Source: Flavilitoribacter nigricans DSM 23189 = NBRC 102662
GTDB lineage: Bacteria; Bacteroidota; Bacteroidia; Chitinophagales; Saprospiraceae
Length of the DNA stretch: 61,799 bases
NCBI RefSeq assembly: GCF_002646595.1
Contig: NZ_PDUD01000057.1
Span: 1-61,799, forward strand
Direction of reading: 5' to 3'
Every line of letters begins with the position of its first letter. The first letter of the stretch is position 1. The notes below the pieces were generated by a model that did not search any database, was not told the origin of the DNA, and saw only the letters and a list, made by a program, of their open reading frames with translations. A program made the position numbers and the translations under genes. Of the stretch, positions 42,628 to 52,466 are shown in pieces.

Positions 42628-43196
42628 CAATTCAAGACTTTAGGTAGTACTAAAGTTTCGGAAAAATCCAGTAACTCGTCCCCATATTTGGTAACAAATT
42701 CCTGCAGTTCTTCCGGTTGAGCGGTCAGCACGAACTCCTCCATCCCCACTTTCTCGTAATCGATGCGGGCCCGCCGCTGCTCCAGCAACTTGCCGATCTT
42801 ATCGCCGTCGAAGAAAATGAGTTCCAGTTGATCGTTATTCCAGACTACCCGCGCAAAGTTGTGAACGTCCATGCGGGGCGCCAGTACGTTGAAGTCGAAA
42901 AGGTCCCCGTAATCCGTCCACCGCTGAAAGTCGAGGTAGTAGTGGTTGCCGAGCTTGACGAGGTGCGCTTCGGAGTCGGTAACGGTATCTTCCTTTCGGT
43001 CGACGTGGGTGAGTTTGTAGTAATCCTTTTTCCCTACTTTTTTAAAAATGAAAGATTGCTCGTCTTTCTCCCAGGTGCCGATCAGGGAGGCTTCAAAAAC
43101 CTGGGTGTCTTTGGTGTACAGAGGGTGCAGCGAGTAAATACAGGAGGAAAAGAAGAGAACGCCGATAAGGGCCAGGAGGCCAAATTGCTTTTTCAT
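42627..43196 (-). CDS. Lipoprotein coupled to LytS/LytR pair
   Basis: 189 residues from ATG 43196; the longer frame reads through heptad repeats and is not real. Signal with lipobox LFFSSCIYS. The mature part contains YSLHPLYTKDTQVFEASLIGTW and a beta-rich C-terminal portion with no domain that I recognise; the family is common in Bacteroidota as SLHPLYT lipoproteins. Its stop overlaps the kinase start, so it is cotranslated with the two-component genes and could be a sensory partner or a target. Confidence 0.8.
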   Translation of the reverse strand: MKKQFGLLALIGVLFFSSCIYSLHPLYTKDTQVFEASLIGTWEKDEQSFIFKKVGKKDYYKLTHVDRKEDTVTDSEAHLVKLGNHYYLDFQRWTDYGDLFDFNVLAPRMDVHNFARVVWNNDQLELIFFDGDKIGKLLEQRRARIDYEKVGMEEFVLTAQPEELQEFVTKYGDELLDFSETLVLPKVLN

Positions 43197-43282
43197 ATTT
43201 CGGAACTTTTGAACGTTAGTGATGGTCCAAAAGTCAGGCATTGGGCGCTGAGACGCAAATAAAGTCGTTGAGATGGGGGATT

Positions 43283-43371
43283 TGGGCGGTGGATGGTTGG
43301 TGGTGGACGGTCGAGGGTCGATGGTTGACAGTATGTAGGGACCGTCCACCGTCCACCGTCCACCATCTACC
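43283..43371. repeat. Heptad repeats in inverted arrangement
   Basis: Heptads of the GGTGGAC/GGTCGAT type run rightward (43288-43330) and then the complementary heptads ACCGTCC (three copies) and ACCATCT run in the other direction (43341-43371). GGTGGACGGT (43302-43311) and ACCGTCCACC (43341-43350) are perfect complements. Same family as 33813-33889. Confidence 0.8.
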
Positions 43372-44419
43372 CCAACATCAAATCCCCACTCGTCCGAAAC
43401 GCCTTATACCGGCCCTTCCCAAATTTGCTGCCGTTGAACTGCATCGTCGGCCGCAGTTTCAGTTGCTCTTCTTTGGGGAGCTGGATGAAATCACTGCATT
43501 TTTCGGAGCAGCACTGGTGGTATTGTTCCGCGCAGGATTCGCACTGGATAAACAGGATATGACAGGCGTCGTTGATACAGTTGACGTGGGTGTCGCAGGC
43601 TTCGCCGCACTGGTGGCAGCGGGAGATCACTTCCTCGGTGATCCGTTCGCCCAGGCGCTCGTCGAAAACGAAATTTTTGCCTTTGTATTTAATGGGGAGG
43701 CCCTGCTCCCGACACTGGCGGGTATATTCGATGATACCGCCATCGATCATGTAGACGTTTTTAAAGCCTTTGTGCAGGTAGTAGGCACTGGCTTTTTCGC
43801 AGCGGATGCCGCCGGTGCAGTACATGATGATATTTTTATCCTTTTCCTGCTCCAGCATGTCTTCTACGAGGGGCAGTGCCTCGCGGAAAGTTTCCACATC
43901 CGGACAGATCGCGCCTTCAAAATGGCCCACTTCGGATTCGTAGTGATTGCGCATATCCACGATGATGGTCTCGTCTTCATCCAGCAACTGGTTGACGGAC
44001 TGGGCATCGAGATGTTTACCGCGTTTGGTCACATCAAAGGACTCATCATCCAGACCGTCGGCTACGATCTTGGTGCGTACTTTGATCGTCAGTTTGTAGA
44101 AGGATTTTCCGTCGTCGTCCACTGCGATGTTCAGGCGGATACCGTTGAGGAAGGGAACGCTGTACATGGCCTCTTTAAAGGCTTTCAGGTTGCGACTGGG
44201 CAGGGAGATCTGTCCGTTGATCCCTTCGTCGGCTACGTAGATCCGGCCGAAGACACCCAATTCGCTCCAGTCCAGAAATAACTGGTCCCGGAAGGCCTTC
44301 GGATCCTCAATGTGGTGATACTGATAAAAGGAAAGGGTAGTGCGCGGCTCGGTGCTTTCTTCCATACGCCGCTTGAGCTCGTCTTTGTTGACGATGTTCC
44401 GTAATCTTTTCTTAGTCAT
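43367..44419 (-). CDS. trhO: tRNA uridine hydroxylase TrhO, rhodanese type
   Basis: 350 residues from ATG 44419 ([19 protein letters not shown]); a longer upstream frame lacks support. N-terminal acylphosphatase-like domain, then a rhodanese domain (about 150-260) with the active Cys in [12 protein letters not shown], and a cysteine-rich C-terminal part ([26 protein letters not shown]) that should bind zinc. TrhO (YceA) makes 5-hydroxyuridine at position 34 of tRNA with oxygen. The promoter box is TACCTTTG at 44510-44517. Confidence 0.94.
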   Translation of the reverse strand: MTKKRLRNIVNKDELKRRMEESTEPRTTLSFYQYHHIEDPKAFRDQLFLDWSELGVFGRIYVADEGINGQISLPSRNLKAFKEAMYSVPFLNGIRLNIAVDDDGKSFYKLTIKVRTKIVADGLDDESFDVTKRGKHLDAQSVNQLLDEDETIIVDMRNHYESEVGHFEGAICPDVETFREALPLVEDMLEQEKDKNIIMYCTGGIRCEKASAYYLHKGFKNVYMIDGGIIEYTRQCREQGLPIKYKGKNFVFDERLGERITEEVISRCHQCGEACDTHVNCINDACHILFIQCESCAEQYHQCCSEKCSDFIQLPKEEQLKLRPTMQFNGSKFGKGRYKAFRTSGDLMLG

Positions 44420-44509
44420 TATGTTGTAGGTACGGTTAAACAATTGGTGACAAGTTGCAGGCTTGTGGTTTCGCGGGGAAACTGCTGCTAACAGTACCGA
44501 AATCGGGGG

Positions 44510-44517
44510 CAAAGGTA
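44510..44517 (-). promoter_or_regulatory. -7 promoter box of trhO
   Basis: TACCTTTG on the minus strand, a perfect TAnnTTTG, giving a leader of about 85 bases. Confidence 0.5.
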
Positions 44518-44742
44518 AGGATAATCTGCAGAAAATCCAGTTAATTTCTAAACCTGGATAGAGCGATCGCATTAAAATGGAAGGACATAAAAAATCGGCT
44601 GAAATAGCCGCTAGAAAGGCGTGGTATTTTCCCTGATGCTCAATTTAGGGTAATGACTTGTCGTAAGGCGGGCTGGGAAGCGGGCAAAATGGTGGGAGAG
44701 GGTGCCAGGTTCGTGGGAAGGATAATTTTGCCCGGCATTTTG

Positions 44743-44767
44743 GGTACTTTTTTGCGCAAAAAGTACC
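44743..44767. repeat. GGTACTTTTT palindrome
   Basis: GGTACTTTTTT-GCGC-AAAAAGTACC, nearly perfect, in a 550-bp gene-free interval (44420-44973). It looks like a dispersed Bacteroidota palindrome or a bidirectional terminator. Nothing else recognised in the interval. Confidence 0.6.
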
Positions 44768-44973
44768 AAAGCAATTAGATGCGATTGCCCTAAAAACCGG
44801 AATGATCCGCCGGTCGTACTACTGGCTACCGGACAAAACGAGAAAGACGAGATGACCAGTAGATTGGGAGAAGGCGAAGTGGCATTGCTTTCACCCACTC
44901 TCCCCATCACCTTGTCTCCTGGCCATCCCCTCCGCTATTTTTTAAAAGATGTTCAGTAGCATGTCCGCCGCTC

Positions 44974-47487
44974 TCAGAGCTTCACGATCCGAAAAGTCCG
45001 TCGGAAATCGCCGGTGTCGTCCCGGATGACCAGCCAGTAGACACCCGCGGCCCGGTCGCGAAGGTTATAGCGCAGTTTTTCCTGCTCACCTCCCAGATAG
45101 GCCTTGCGGTGCCGTTCGAGGATCCGGCCGTTGACGTCTACGAGTTCAAATGCATAGGTGCTGGCGTTTTCTACCTGAAAGTCGACCGAGAGCCAGTCCG
45201 TGGCCGGGTTGGGGTAGGGGGCTTCCAGGCTTAATTCTCCGGCGGGTTCCCCGCCGAGTTTCAATTCATCCAGCGCCAGTTCGTAGGCACCGAGCCCGTG
45301 GGTGGCGACCCGCAATTTCCGGTTGGAGGGGCTGTAGCTGAGGTCCATCACCATGACGGCTTCCGCAATGTCCTGCGAGATCCATTCCCAGCGCTGCCCA
45401 TTGTCCTGAGAGGCAAACACGCCCAGATCATTGCCTATATAAAGATGCCCGGGGTGTAGGGGATCGATGAAGATCGTATTAGTCGGCAGATCGGGCAGGT
45501 TACGGTCGATGGCGGTCCAGTTGCGACCTCCGTTAGTGGTACGAAAAACGTGCGACGAATTATAACCGCCAAATACAGCAAATATGGTATCCTGACTATT
45601 GGGATGAAATTCGAGGTCCGTACAGATCCGGTCCGGCAGACCTTCCATGCGTTGCCAGGAACTGCGGCCGCCGCTGGTGCTTTTAAAAACCGCCGGAGCC
45701 TGACTGCCGTCCAGTGAGTTAGTGCTGAAATACAGCAGATCGGGATCCGAGGCCGAAACGGCAATCTTCAGTATAGCATTCCGGCCGTCTTTCTGGGAAG
45801 AAGCCTGTTCCCAGGTGCCGCCGCGATTGTTACTGACGTACAGCCGCTGGGCGCCGGCGTACAGTTGTGTAGGCCGGGAGGGAGCCAGTTTAAACGGGCT
45901 GTTGAAATTTCGGGTCTCTGCGGCCGAATTGCCGATGACTAACCGTCGAAAGGTCTCGCCCCGGTCCGTAGAGCGCAAGACATTCAAATTCTGTAAAGAA
46001 CCGTAGATAAACTGGTCATCCTGCGGGTCGATGGCGGCCGTCATACCGTCGCCGCCGATGCGTCGGGCCCAGGCTGCGGTGCCGTTATACACTACGGTTG
46101 AATTGTCCTGCAGGCCGCCGATCGCGAGGTTGGAATCCCGGGGCGCACTGGCCAGATCGGCGTAAAACTGCTGGGTTTGGTAGCCGCCGTTGCGCGAGGT
46201 CCAGGTGATGCCGCCGTTGATGGATTCAAAAATGCCACCATCGGTGACCAGGAAGACCCGCTGATCGTTGTCCGGGTGGTAATAAGCTCCGTGAATATCC
46301 GCGTGTACATAATTGTCGGGCCCCTCGGGAGCGCCGACTGCGGTACGCCCGAAGGTCCACAGTTGCCAGTAGGTGCGTTGGTCGAGGGCTTTGCCGCCAT
46401 TTCCCGAAGTCCAGGTATCGATGCCAACGTAGACCAGCCGCTGGGGGTCGCGGGGATGGATCGCCACATCGTGGGCGTACCAACCCTGCCATTTCGCTAC
46501 ATCCTCCGTATTCATCAGGGCCCAGTTATCGCCCCGGTCAATCGAGCGGAACAGGCCAATGGAGGATTCGTTATCGGCAATGGAAACGTATAGCCAGTCG
46601 GGTTCGGAAGGAGCCAGACTGATCATGGCCTTCCCGCTGTATTGGGTGGGTAGACTGTTCAGGAGCTCAAAGGAATTGCCGCCATCGGTGGAACGGTATA
46701 TGCCCGTTTCCGGACTGCGGTAGCCGCCGTGGCTGGCGTAGATCACATTCGTATCGAGCGGATGCATCTCCAGGTCGGTAGCCATGATCCGGTCGGATAT
46801 CTGTCGCCAGGTGTTGCCGCCGTCCCGACTACGAAAGATGCCCTCGGTGGTAGCGGCCAGTACGGTTGCGCTCCGCAACGGATTATAGATGATCTTCCAG
46901 ACGCCCCGCAGGTCGGTATTCCGCCAGTCCAGGGACACCTGCCAGCTTTGGCCGCCGTCGCGCGATCGGAGGATACCCATGCCGTAACTGCCCCGGTGAA
47001 AACGATCATCAATGGCCGGCCGGGCCGCCTGGTGATTGTAGACTTCCCCGGTGCCGATAAAGATTTCTTCCGGCCGGTCGGGATTGATAGCGATGGTGCT
47101 GACGCCAAGAACCGGAAACCCGGTACGGACCCGTTCCCAGGCCTGGGTGCCTTTGCCACCGGAATGGGAGACCCACAATCCTCCGCTGGCCGAACCGACA
47201 AAAAGTAGCTCGGGATCATTCGGATGGAAAGCCAGACTGAGTGTACGGCCACCCACGTTCTTAGGCCCGAGCGCTCGCCAGGGTTCCCCGCTGCGCAGGC
47301 TCAACTGAGGCTGCCATTCCCGGTAGGCTTGCTGTAGCTTGCGGGAATGGATCCGGCCGTCGGGGTAGGTCCGCTGTATACTCCAGTATTCCATAGCCTG
47401 ACCGGCACCACTGGCCTCGTGGGGTGCTTCAACGCAGGAAGAGAGGATCAACAGGATAAAAAAGAGACAGGGAAAGCATGTTTTCAT
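44974..47487 (-). CDS. BNR/VPS10-like propeller protein with T9SS sorting domain
   Basis: 837 residues. Signal with a possible lipobox (LLILSSCVEA). About ten BNR-type blades with DGG-x-SW/DGG-x-TW Asp-box motifs (SRDGGQSWQ, SRDGGNTWRQ, STDGGNSFE, SNNRGGTWE, TTNGGRNWT), forming two propellers as in sortilin. The last 80 residues are a type IX secretion C-terminal domain: APYPNPATDWLSVDF, then YAFELVDVNGRIL and GVYWLVIRDD, ending in FRIVKL. It should be exported by T9SS to the cell surface or medium. Substrate unknown. A lipobox in a T9SS cargo is unusual. Confidence 0.92.
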   Translation of the reverse strand: MKTCFPCLFFILLILSSCVEAPHEASGAGQAMEYWSIQRTYPDGRIHSRKLQQAYREWQPQLSLRSGEPWRALGPKNVGGRTLSLAFHPNDPELLFVGSASGGLWVSHSGGKGTQAWERVRTGFPVLGVSTIAINPDRPEEIFIGTGEVYNHQAARPAIDDRFHRGSYGMGILRSRDGGQSWQVSLDWRNTDLRGVWKIIYNPLRSATVLAATTEGIFRSRDGGNTWRQISDRIMATDLEMHPLDTNVIYASHGGYRSPETGIYRSTDGGNSFELLNSLPTQYSGKAMISLAPSEPDWLYVSIADNESSIGLFRSIDRGDNWALMNTEDVAKWQGWYAHDVAIHPRDPQRLVYVGIDTWTSGNGGKALDQRTYWQLWTFGRTAVGAPEGPDNYVHADIHGAYYHPDNDQRVFLVTDGGIFESINGGITWTSRNGGYQTQQFYADLASAPRDSNLAIGGLQDNSTVVYNGTAAWARRIGGDGMTAAIDPQDDQFIYGSLQNLNVLRSTDRGETFRRLVIGNSAAETRNFNSPFKLAPSRPTQLYAGAQRLYVSNNRGGTWEQASSQKDGRNAILKIAVSASDPDLLYFSTNSLDGSQAPAVFKSTSGGRSSWQRMEGLPDRICTDLEFHPNSQDTIFAVFGGYNSSHVFRTTNGGRNWTAIDRNLPDLPTNTIFIDPLHPGHLYIGNDLGVFASQDNGQRWEWISQDIAEAVMVMDLSYSPSNRKLRVATHGLGAYELALDELKLGGEPAGELSLEAPYPNPATDWLSVDFQVENASTYAFELVDVNGRILERHRKAYLGGEQEKLRYNLRDRAAGVYWLVIRDDTGDFRRTFRIVKL

Positions 47488-47516
47488 GTGGATACGGATA
47501 GCGAGCTTTTGAGGGG

Positions 47517-47524
47517 CAAAGGTA
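47517..47524 (-). promoter_or_regulatory. -7 promoter box of BNR-protein gene
   Basis: TACCTTTG on the minus strand, about 30 bases before the ATG. Confidence 0.5.
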
Positions 47525-47702
47525 ATGCCTTAAAACGGTTCTTTGCAGGGGCGAACCAAAATGGGAGGAACTGAACCGGCCGAAAAGTCTGCCAAATTGC
47601 CTGCTTTTATCCGGATTTAAGGAATCAGGAGAGCCCCGGATGCCGCATTTTTTCTACATCAAAAAGCTTCCGGTTTCTTTGCTGTCAACAAAACAAGATA
47701 AA

Positions 47703-48971
47703 ATGGAAGCAATGAAAAAAACGCTTACCTGCGTACTCTCGATCTGCTTTTTCGGCCTCGTCCTTCCCGGAGTTTACGGCCATTCGGAACAATTTCCGGC
47801 CGAAGAGCGGGTCGAATACTACGCAACCATATCCCTGCGGGAATCCCCTTACCCCGATTTTAAAGGCGTGGTCCGGCTGGGAGAAAAGGAGGCGATGCGT
47901 CGCAATCATTATCGGTTATATTACGATGAGCAATTTCGCCTGGTCCGGATCGGATTTTATCTCGGTAACCGGCTGCGCGAACCCAACCACACGGCCAATT
48001 ACTTCTTTACCACCCCTGTACAGCAGCTTACTTACCGCGACGGTCAGGAGATCCGGACCTTTTCGGATCGCTTCGGCAATGCCGTTAGTCAGCGGGGAGC
48101 CTTCCGCGAGGTCTACCAACTGGACGAGCAGGGCCGGCGGACCGGTCTGCATTTTGAAGATGAAAGCGGAAACCGGATCGAAAATGACTGGGGCATTGCC
48201 CACTACACCTGGGAACACCAGCCGGACGGATCGGTGATCGAGCAGCGCTTTGATCTTACGGGGGCATTGCAAAGCCTGCGGCCGGGTTTTCCATTCTACA
48301 CCATCCGCCTGTACTACGAATTTCACGGAAGTTTGGCCCTGATGCAAAACATAGACAAGCAGGGCAATTTAGTGAACAATGAATCGGGCGTTGCCCAGGA
48401 TAAGCTCCTGTTCGACAGGGCCGGGAAATGGTATGGCTGGCGGGTATTGGATAAGGATCACCAACTGAAAAGCGGTAACGGACCCAATGTGGCCCGGGGC
48501 ATCAATATCCCGGATCGCTACGGCTACGAAACTTCCGTGCGCTACGAGGACGATCGCGGCCAGGACCGGAAAAATGCCTACGGATTCTGGGGAAGCAAAC
48601 GGATCTACGACCGGTTCGGCAACTATGACTACACCCACTTTACGGACAGCACCGGGCAGCCGGGACTGAATACGGAAACCGGCTACTGCTACGCCGAATA
48701 TACCTGGGACCGCGCCGGATTCAAACGTGTAAAAACCGAATTACTCGATACCCGGCGGCGGCCGGTGCTGCACGCCAAAAGCGGTTTCTCTACCATCACT
48801 TATTCCTACGATGAGCACGACAACCTGATCCGGGTTACTTACCTGGGGCTGAACGGTGAAATGGTCAACCGAACGGACAACGGACTGGCTTACATCGAAC
48901 ATACCTACGATGAACGGCATAAACGCAAGGAGACCAGGCGGTTCAATAAAGCCGGGGAGGAGATCGAATAA
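47703..48971 (+). CDS. Secreted YD-like repeat protein, function unknown
   Basis: About 422 residues from the ATG at 47703 (another at 47712), chosen because it gives a clean signal peptide ending in VYGHSEQ. The mature protein has many short aromatic/Asp repeats resembling RHS/YD or MORN-like units: YYDEQFRLVRIGFYLGN, YQLDEQGRRTGLHFED, RIYDRFGNYDYTHFTD, YSYDEHDNLIRVTYLG, HTYDERHKRKETRRFN. These usually make extended beta structure. No catalytic motif. It is followed 95 bp on by a helicase gene on the same strand. Confidence 0.8.
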   Translation: MEAMKKTLTCVLSICFFGLVLPGVYGHSEQFPAEERVEYYATISLRESPYPDFKGVVRLGEKEAMRRNHYRLYYDEQFRLVRIGFYLGNRLREPNHTANYFFTTPVQQLTYRDGQEIRTFSDRFGNAVSQRGAFREVYQLDEQGRRTGLHFEDESGNRIENDWGIAHYTWEHQPDGSVIEQRFDLTGALQSLRPGFPFYTIRLYYEFHGSLALMQNIDKQGNLVNNESGVAQDKLLFDRAGKWYGWRVLDKDHQLKSGNGPNVARGINIPDRYGYETSVRYEDDRGQDRKNAYGFWGSKRIYDRFGNYDYTHFTDSTGQPGLNTETGYCYAEYTWDRAGFKRVKTELLDTRRRPVLHAKSGFSTITYSYDEHDNLIRVTYLGLNGEMVNRTDNGLAYIEHTYDERHKRKETRRFNKAGEEIE

Positions 48972-49066
48972 ATGAGGAATTACAGGATAGGCAAAAATCC
49001 GGTCTGACTTCCGGTGCCGGCCCGCGGCTATCGTTTAAATTCCGTATATTTAGCCGCAAATCAGGC

Positions 49067-52000
49067 ATGATCAGAGGCATGACGAATAACGCGCTACCAC
49101 AACTATTTTACCGGGAATTAGAAAAGGCCCTGACGGGAACGGCTATGGAGCCCGCAGTCAGAGTGGAGGCACTTTATCGTCTGCTCAATCTGTTATTCGT
49201 CGAAGCTACCCGGAAAGAAAACCTGCACTTCACCACGCTCTTCGCCCGGATCGCCTATACCTGCCATAAATATCAGCTGGAAAAACGACTGCAGTACTAC
49301 ATTCACCAGTTCCGGAAGCGGGCTCCCCAGGCCAGTCCGGAAGATCTGGAAGACCTGCTGTCGCTGGGCACCAAAGTGATGGCGGATACCATTCAGGCCA
49401 TTTTTGCGGAGGAGCCGCCCGCTGCGGTGCAGCAATTGATCCCCGCAGACTGGACGTTCCCGTTTGTCGCGGTGGAAGTGAAACAGTATCTGCCCAAATT
49501 GCGGGTGCTGGCGTTGGAGGAAGACCGGCCGAACTGCCAGCTGCTGGCCCGTTCGGAGAACCAGCCGGAAGTAGTGATCCCGATCGCCTATAACATTGCC
49601 GATCACAACGAAAATTTCAATCCGACGATCGACCTGATCCGGGCGGTTATGGGATTTCCCGTACTGCTGAATTTGATCGATGTAGAGATCGGGGCGGATG
49701 GCGTCTACCGGCCGCGTGCCTTTGTGGTAGAACCAGATTTTCTGGTGGAAGTGACCGCCGTTTCCGAGTGCTTTCAGGTGCAGGGGACCGATCCCTGGGG
49801 TTATCTGCTGAAGAAATTCCTGCCGTTCGAATCCACGGCTCCCCTGATGATCGGGCATATTGCCAACTTTTTCCTGGACGAGCTGATGACCGAGCCCGAA
49901 TCAACCTTCCAACAGCTTGCTCCGCGTACCTTCCAGTTGAACCCGCTGACCTTTTGCCTGTTTTCCGACCGGCAGATCCGGGAGATCCTGCAAAAATCCC
50001 AAAAGCATTACCTCCATCTCAAAAGGATGGTGATGCAGGATTTTGCGGAGGAGGGTATTCACCGCGAAGACTGTTACCTGGAACCGTCCTTCTACTCGGA
50101 AACCTACGGCCTGCAGGGGCGACTGGACCTGTTGTACCGTCCGGTTGGAGAGGAATCCAAAACGGCGATCGTCGAACTGAAAAGTGGCAAACCCTTTATG
50201 CCCAATGTGTACGGCCTGAGCGCCAGTCACTTTACCCAGACCTTACTCTACGACCTGCTGGTGCATTCCGCATTCGGGCGGAAGACCAAAGTGGCTAACT
50301 ATATTCTCTATTCCGGTCAGGACGACCGGCAGCTTCGTTTTGCGCCTACCATAAAAGCGCAGCAGTACGAGGCCATGCAGTTGCGTAATCAACTGGTAGC
50401 TCTGGAGCGACTCTTGTCCCAGCTCGGGCAGCAGGAAGATAAAGATCTGCTCGATCAGGGCCAGCGCCTGTTCGGCCGTTTGTCGCCGGTGCACTTCCCG
50501 AATATGCGGGGTTTTGCGCGCCGCAATCTCGAACAGTTCGAAGCCGTCTACCGGCGACTCAGCGAACTGGAAAAATGCTATTTTATTTCCTTTGCCGGGT
50601 TTATCGCCCGGGAACAGGCCCTGGCCAAAACCGGCGCTTCGGATCAGGAGGGCATCAATGGTCTGGCCGCGCTCTGGCTCAATTCGCCGGAAGAAAAACT
50701 GGAAAATTTCGACCTCATCGAATACCTCGAACTGGAGGAAAACCGCTCCGGCGAGGAGGAACCCATTCTGATCTTTCAACGCACGGAGCGCACGCACCGG
50801 CTGGCGAATTTCCGGCAGGGCGATATTGCCGTGCTCTATCCCCGGCAGGAAGATCAGATCGGCGTGCTGGCCAGCCAGATCTTCAAATGCTCCATCATTG
50901 ATATCGATCAAAAGCAGGTGGTGATCCGCCTGCGTTCCCGGCAGTTCAATGACCGCATCTTTGCCGATTTTACATACTGGAATCTGGAACACGATCTGCT
51001 GGACAGCAGCTTTACGGGGATCTACCGCAGCCTGTTTGCGTTTTGCGGTCACGCTGCCAGCAAAAAGCAATTACTGCTGACGACCCGTCCGCCGGATCAA
51101 CCGCAAGCCGTAACATTGGGCCCGACGCCCGGCATGACCCCGGATCAAAGGGAGATCCTCGGGAAAGCGCTTTCCGCCCGGGATTATTTTTTACTCTGGG
51201 GACCGCCCGGTACCGGCAAGACCAGTGTAATGCTGCGCTACATGGTCGATCACCTGCTGCACCGCACGGAGGAGAATATTCTGCTGCTGGCCTATACCAA
51301 CCGCGCCGTGGATGAGATCTGCGAATCGATAGAACGCATCGGCCCGGAACTCCGGGACCAGTATCTGCGCATCGGGTCCCGCTACTCGACGGCACCGGCC
51401 TTTCGGGATCAGTTGCTGCGTTCGAAAACCCAGAAGATCAAATCCCGGAAAGCACTGCGCGAACTCATCGACGGGCACCGCATTTTCGTTTCTACCGTTT
51501 CCTCCATCGTGGGTAAACCGGAATTGCTGCAGCTGAAATCTTTCCAGACAGTGATCATCGATGAGGCTTCCCAGATCCTGGAACCGATGCTGGTGGGGCT
51601 GCTGCCCAATTTTGAACGCTTTATCCTGATCGGCGATCACAAACAATTACCCGCCGTAGTGACGCAGGATACCGGCAGCTCGGCGGTCCGCGACGAAGGA
51701 CTGCAACAGATCGGCCTGAATAATCTGCGCAACTCCCTTTTCGAGCGCCTTTTCAAACGGTGTAAAGCCGAGCAGTGGGATTGGGCCTACGCCCAGTTGC
51801 GCCACCAGGGACGCATGCACCAGCACATTATGGAGTTCCCGAACCGGCATTTTTACGAAAAGACACTGCAGATCCTGCCGGAAGGCATTCCGGTCCGAGA
51901 ACGCCAGCTGCAGACCGGCTTTCTGCACATCCCGCCTGATGCCGATGGTTTACTAAGCCGCCTGGGTAGTCGGCGCATGATCTTTATACCCACACCGGTG

Positions 52001-52453
52001 GACGAAAGCACGCCTTTGCAAAAGACCAATCAGCACGAAGCGGAACTGGTGGGCAAACTGGTCAGCCTGCTGGGTGAAGTATTTGCCAGCGAAGGTAAAG
52101 AACTGGAAAAGGATCGCATCGGTGTGATCACGCCTTACCGGGCGCAGATCGCCCAGATCCGCTACGCGCTGGAAGCCCGGGGACTCAACCCGGACCTCAT
52201 CACCATCGATACGGTGGAACGTTACCAGGGCGGGGCCAGGGATATCATATTGCTTTCTCTGTGTACCAATTCCAGCCGCCAACTCGAACTCTTATCCACA
52301 CTCAGTGACGAAGGAGTGGACCGCAAACTCAATGTAGCCCTCACCCGGGCGCGGGAACAGATCGTGGTGCTCGGTAACCGGGAACTGCTGAGCCGGCACG
52401 AAGTATACCGCAAATTGCTGGATTATTGCGAAGGGGAAAGTGTCCCCAGTTGA
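49067..52453 (+). CDS. Dna2-like nuclease-helicase (PD-(D/E)XK plus SF1)
   Basis: 1128 residues; ATG at 49067 or 49079. Nuclease domain about 330-460: LQGRLDLLYRP (Asp near 350) and AIVELKSGKPF (E-x-K near 371) form the PD-(D/E)XK site, RecB/Cas4-type, with ASHFTQTLLYDLL after it. SF1 helicase of the UPF1/Dna2 type about 690-1125: motif I LLWGPPGTGKTS (about 713), II VIIDEASQILEP (about 832), III LIGDHKQLPAV, V TVERYQGGARDIILLS, VI NVALTRAREQIVVLG. The four-cysteine cluster of Dna2 nuclease is not evident. It probably processes DNA ends or flaps in repair or defence. No partner gene is clear. Confidence 0.92.
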   Translation: MIRGMTNNALPQLFYRELEKALTGTAMEPAVRVEALYRLLNLLFVEATRKENLHFTTLFARIAYTCHKYQLEKRLQYYIHQFRKRAPQASPEDLEDLLSLGTKVMADTIQAIFAEEPPAAVQQLIPADWTFPFVAVEVKQYLPKLRVLALEEDRPNCQLLARSENQPEVVIPIAYNIADHNENFNPTIDLIRAVMGFPVLLNLIDVEIGADGVYRPRAFVVEPDFLVEVTAVSECFQVQGTDPWGYLLKKFLPFESTAPLMIGHIANFFLDELMTEPESTFQQLAPRTFQLNPLTFCLFSDRQIREILQKSQKHYLHLKRMVMQDFAEEGIHREDCYLEPSFYSETYGLQGRLDLLYRPVGEESKTAIVELKSGKPFMPNVYGLSASHFTQTLLYDLLVHSAFGRKTKVANYILYSGQDDRQLRFAPTIKAQQYEAMQLRNQLVALERLLSQLGQQEDKDLLDQGQRLFGRLSPVHFPNMRGFARRNLEQFEAVYRRLSELEKCYFISFAGFIAREQALAKTGASDQEGINGLAALWLNSPEEKLENFDLIEYLELEENRSGEEEPILIFQRTERTHRLANFRQGDIAVLYPRQEDQIGVLASQIFKCSIIDIDQKQVVIRLRSRQFNDRIFADFTYWNLEHDLLDSSFTGIYRSLFAFCGHAASKKQLLLTTRPPDQPQAVTLGPTPGMTPDQREILGKALSARDYFLLWGPPGTGKTSVMLRYMVDHLLHRTEENILLLAYTNRAVDEICESIERIGPELRDQYLRIGSRYSTAPAFRDQLLRSKTQKIKSRKALRELIDGHRIFVSTVSSIVGKPELLQLKSFQTVIIDEASQILEPMLVGLLPNFERFILIGDHKQLPAVVTQDTGSSAVRDEGLQQIGLNNLRNSLFERLFKRCKAEQWDWAYAQLRHQGRMHQHIMEFPNRHFYEKTLQILPEGIPVRERQLQTGFLHIPPDADGLLSRLGSRRMIFIPTPVDESTPLQKTNQHEAELVGKLVSLLGEVFASEGKELEKDRIGVITPYRAQIAQIRYALEARGLNPDLITIDTVERYQGGARDIILLSLCTNSSRQLELLSTLSDEGVDRKLNVALTRAREQIVVLGNRELLSRHEVYRKLLDYCEGESVPS

Positions 52454-52466
52454 CATGTTCACTATC

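Noticed and set aside
43197-43349. N-terminal extension of the lipoprotein frame (upstream of 43196)
   Set aside because: It is a translation of heptad repeats; the signal peptide starts at 43196.
49067-52453. Helicase as part of a multi-gene defence island
   Set aside because: Flanking genes are a secreted repeat protein and outer-membrane barrels; no methylase, effector or second defence gene is present.
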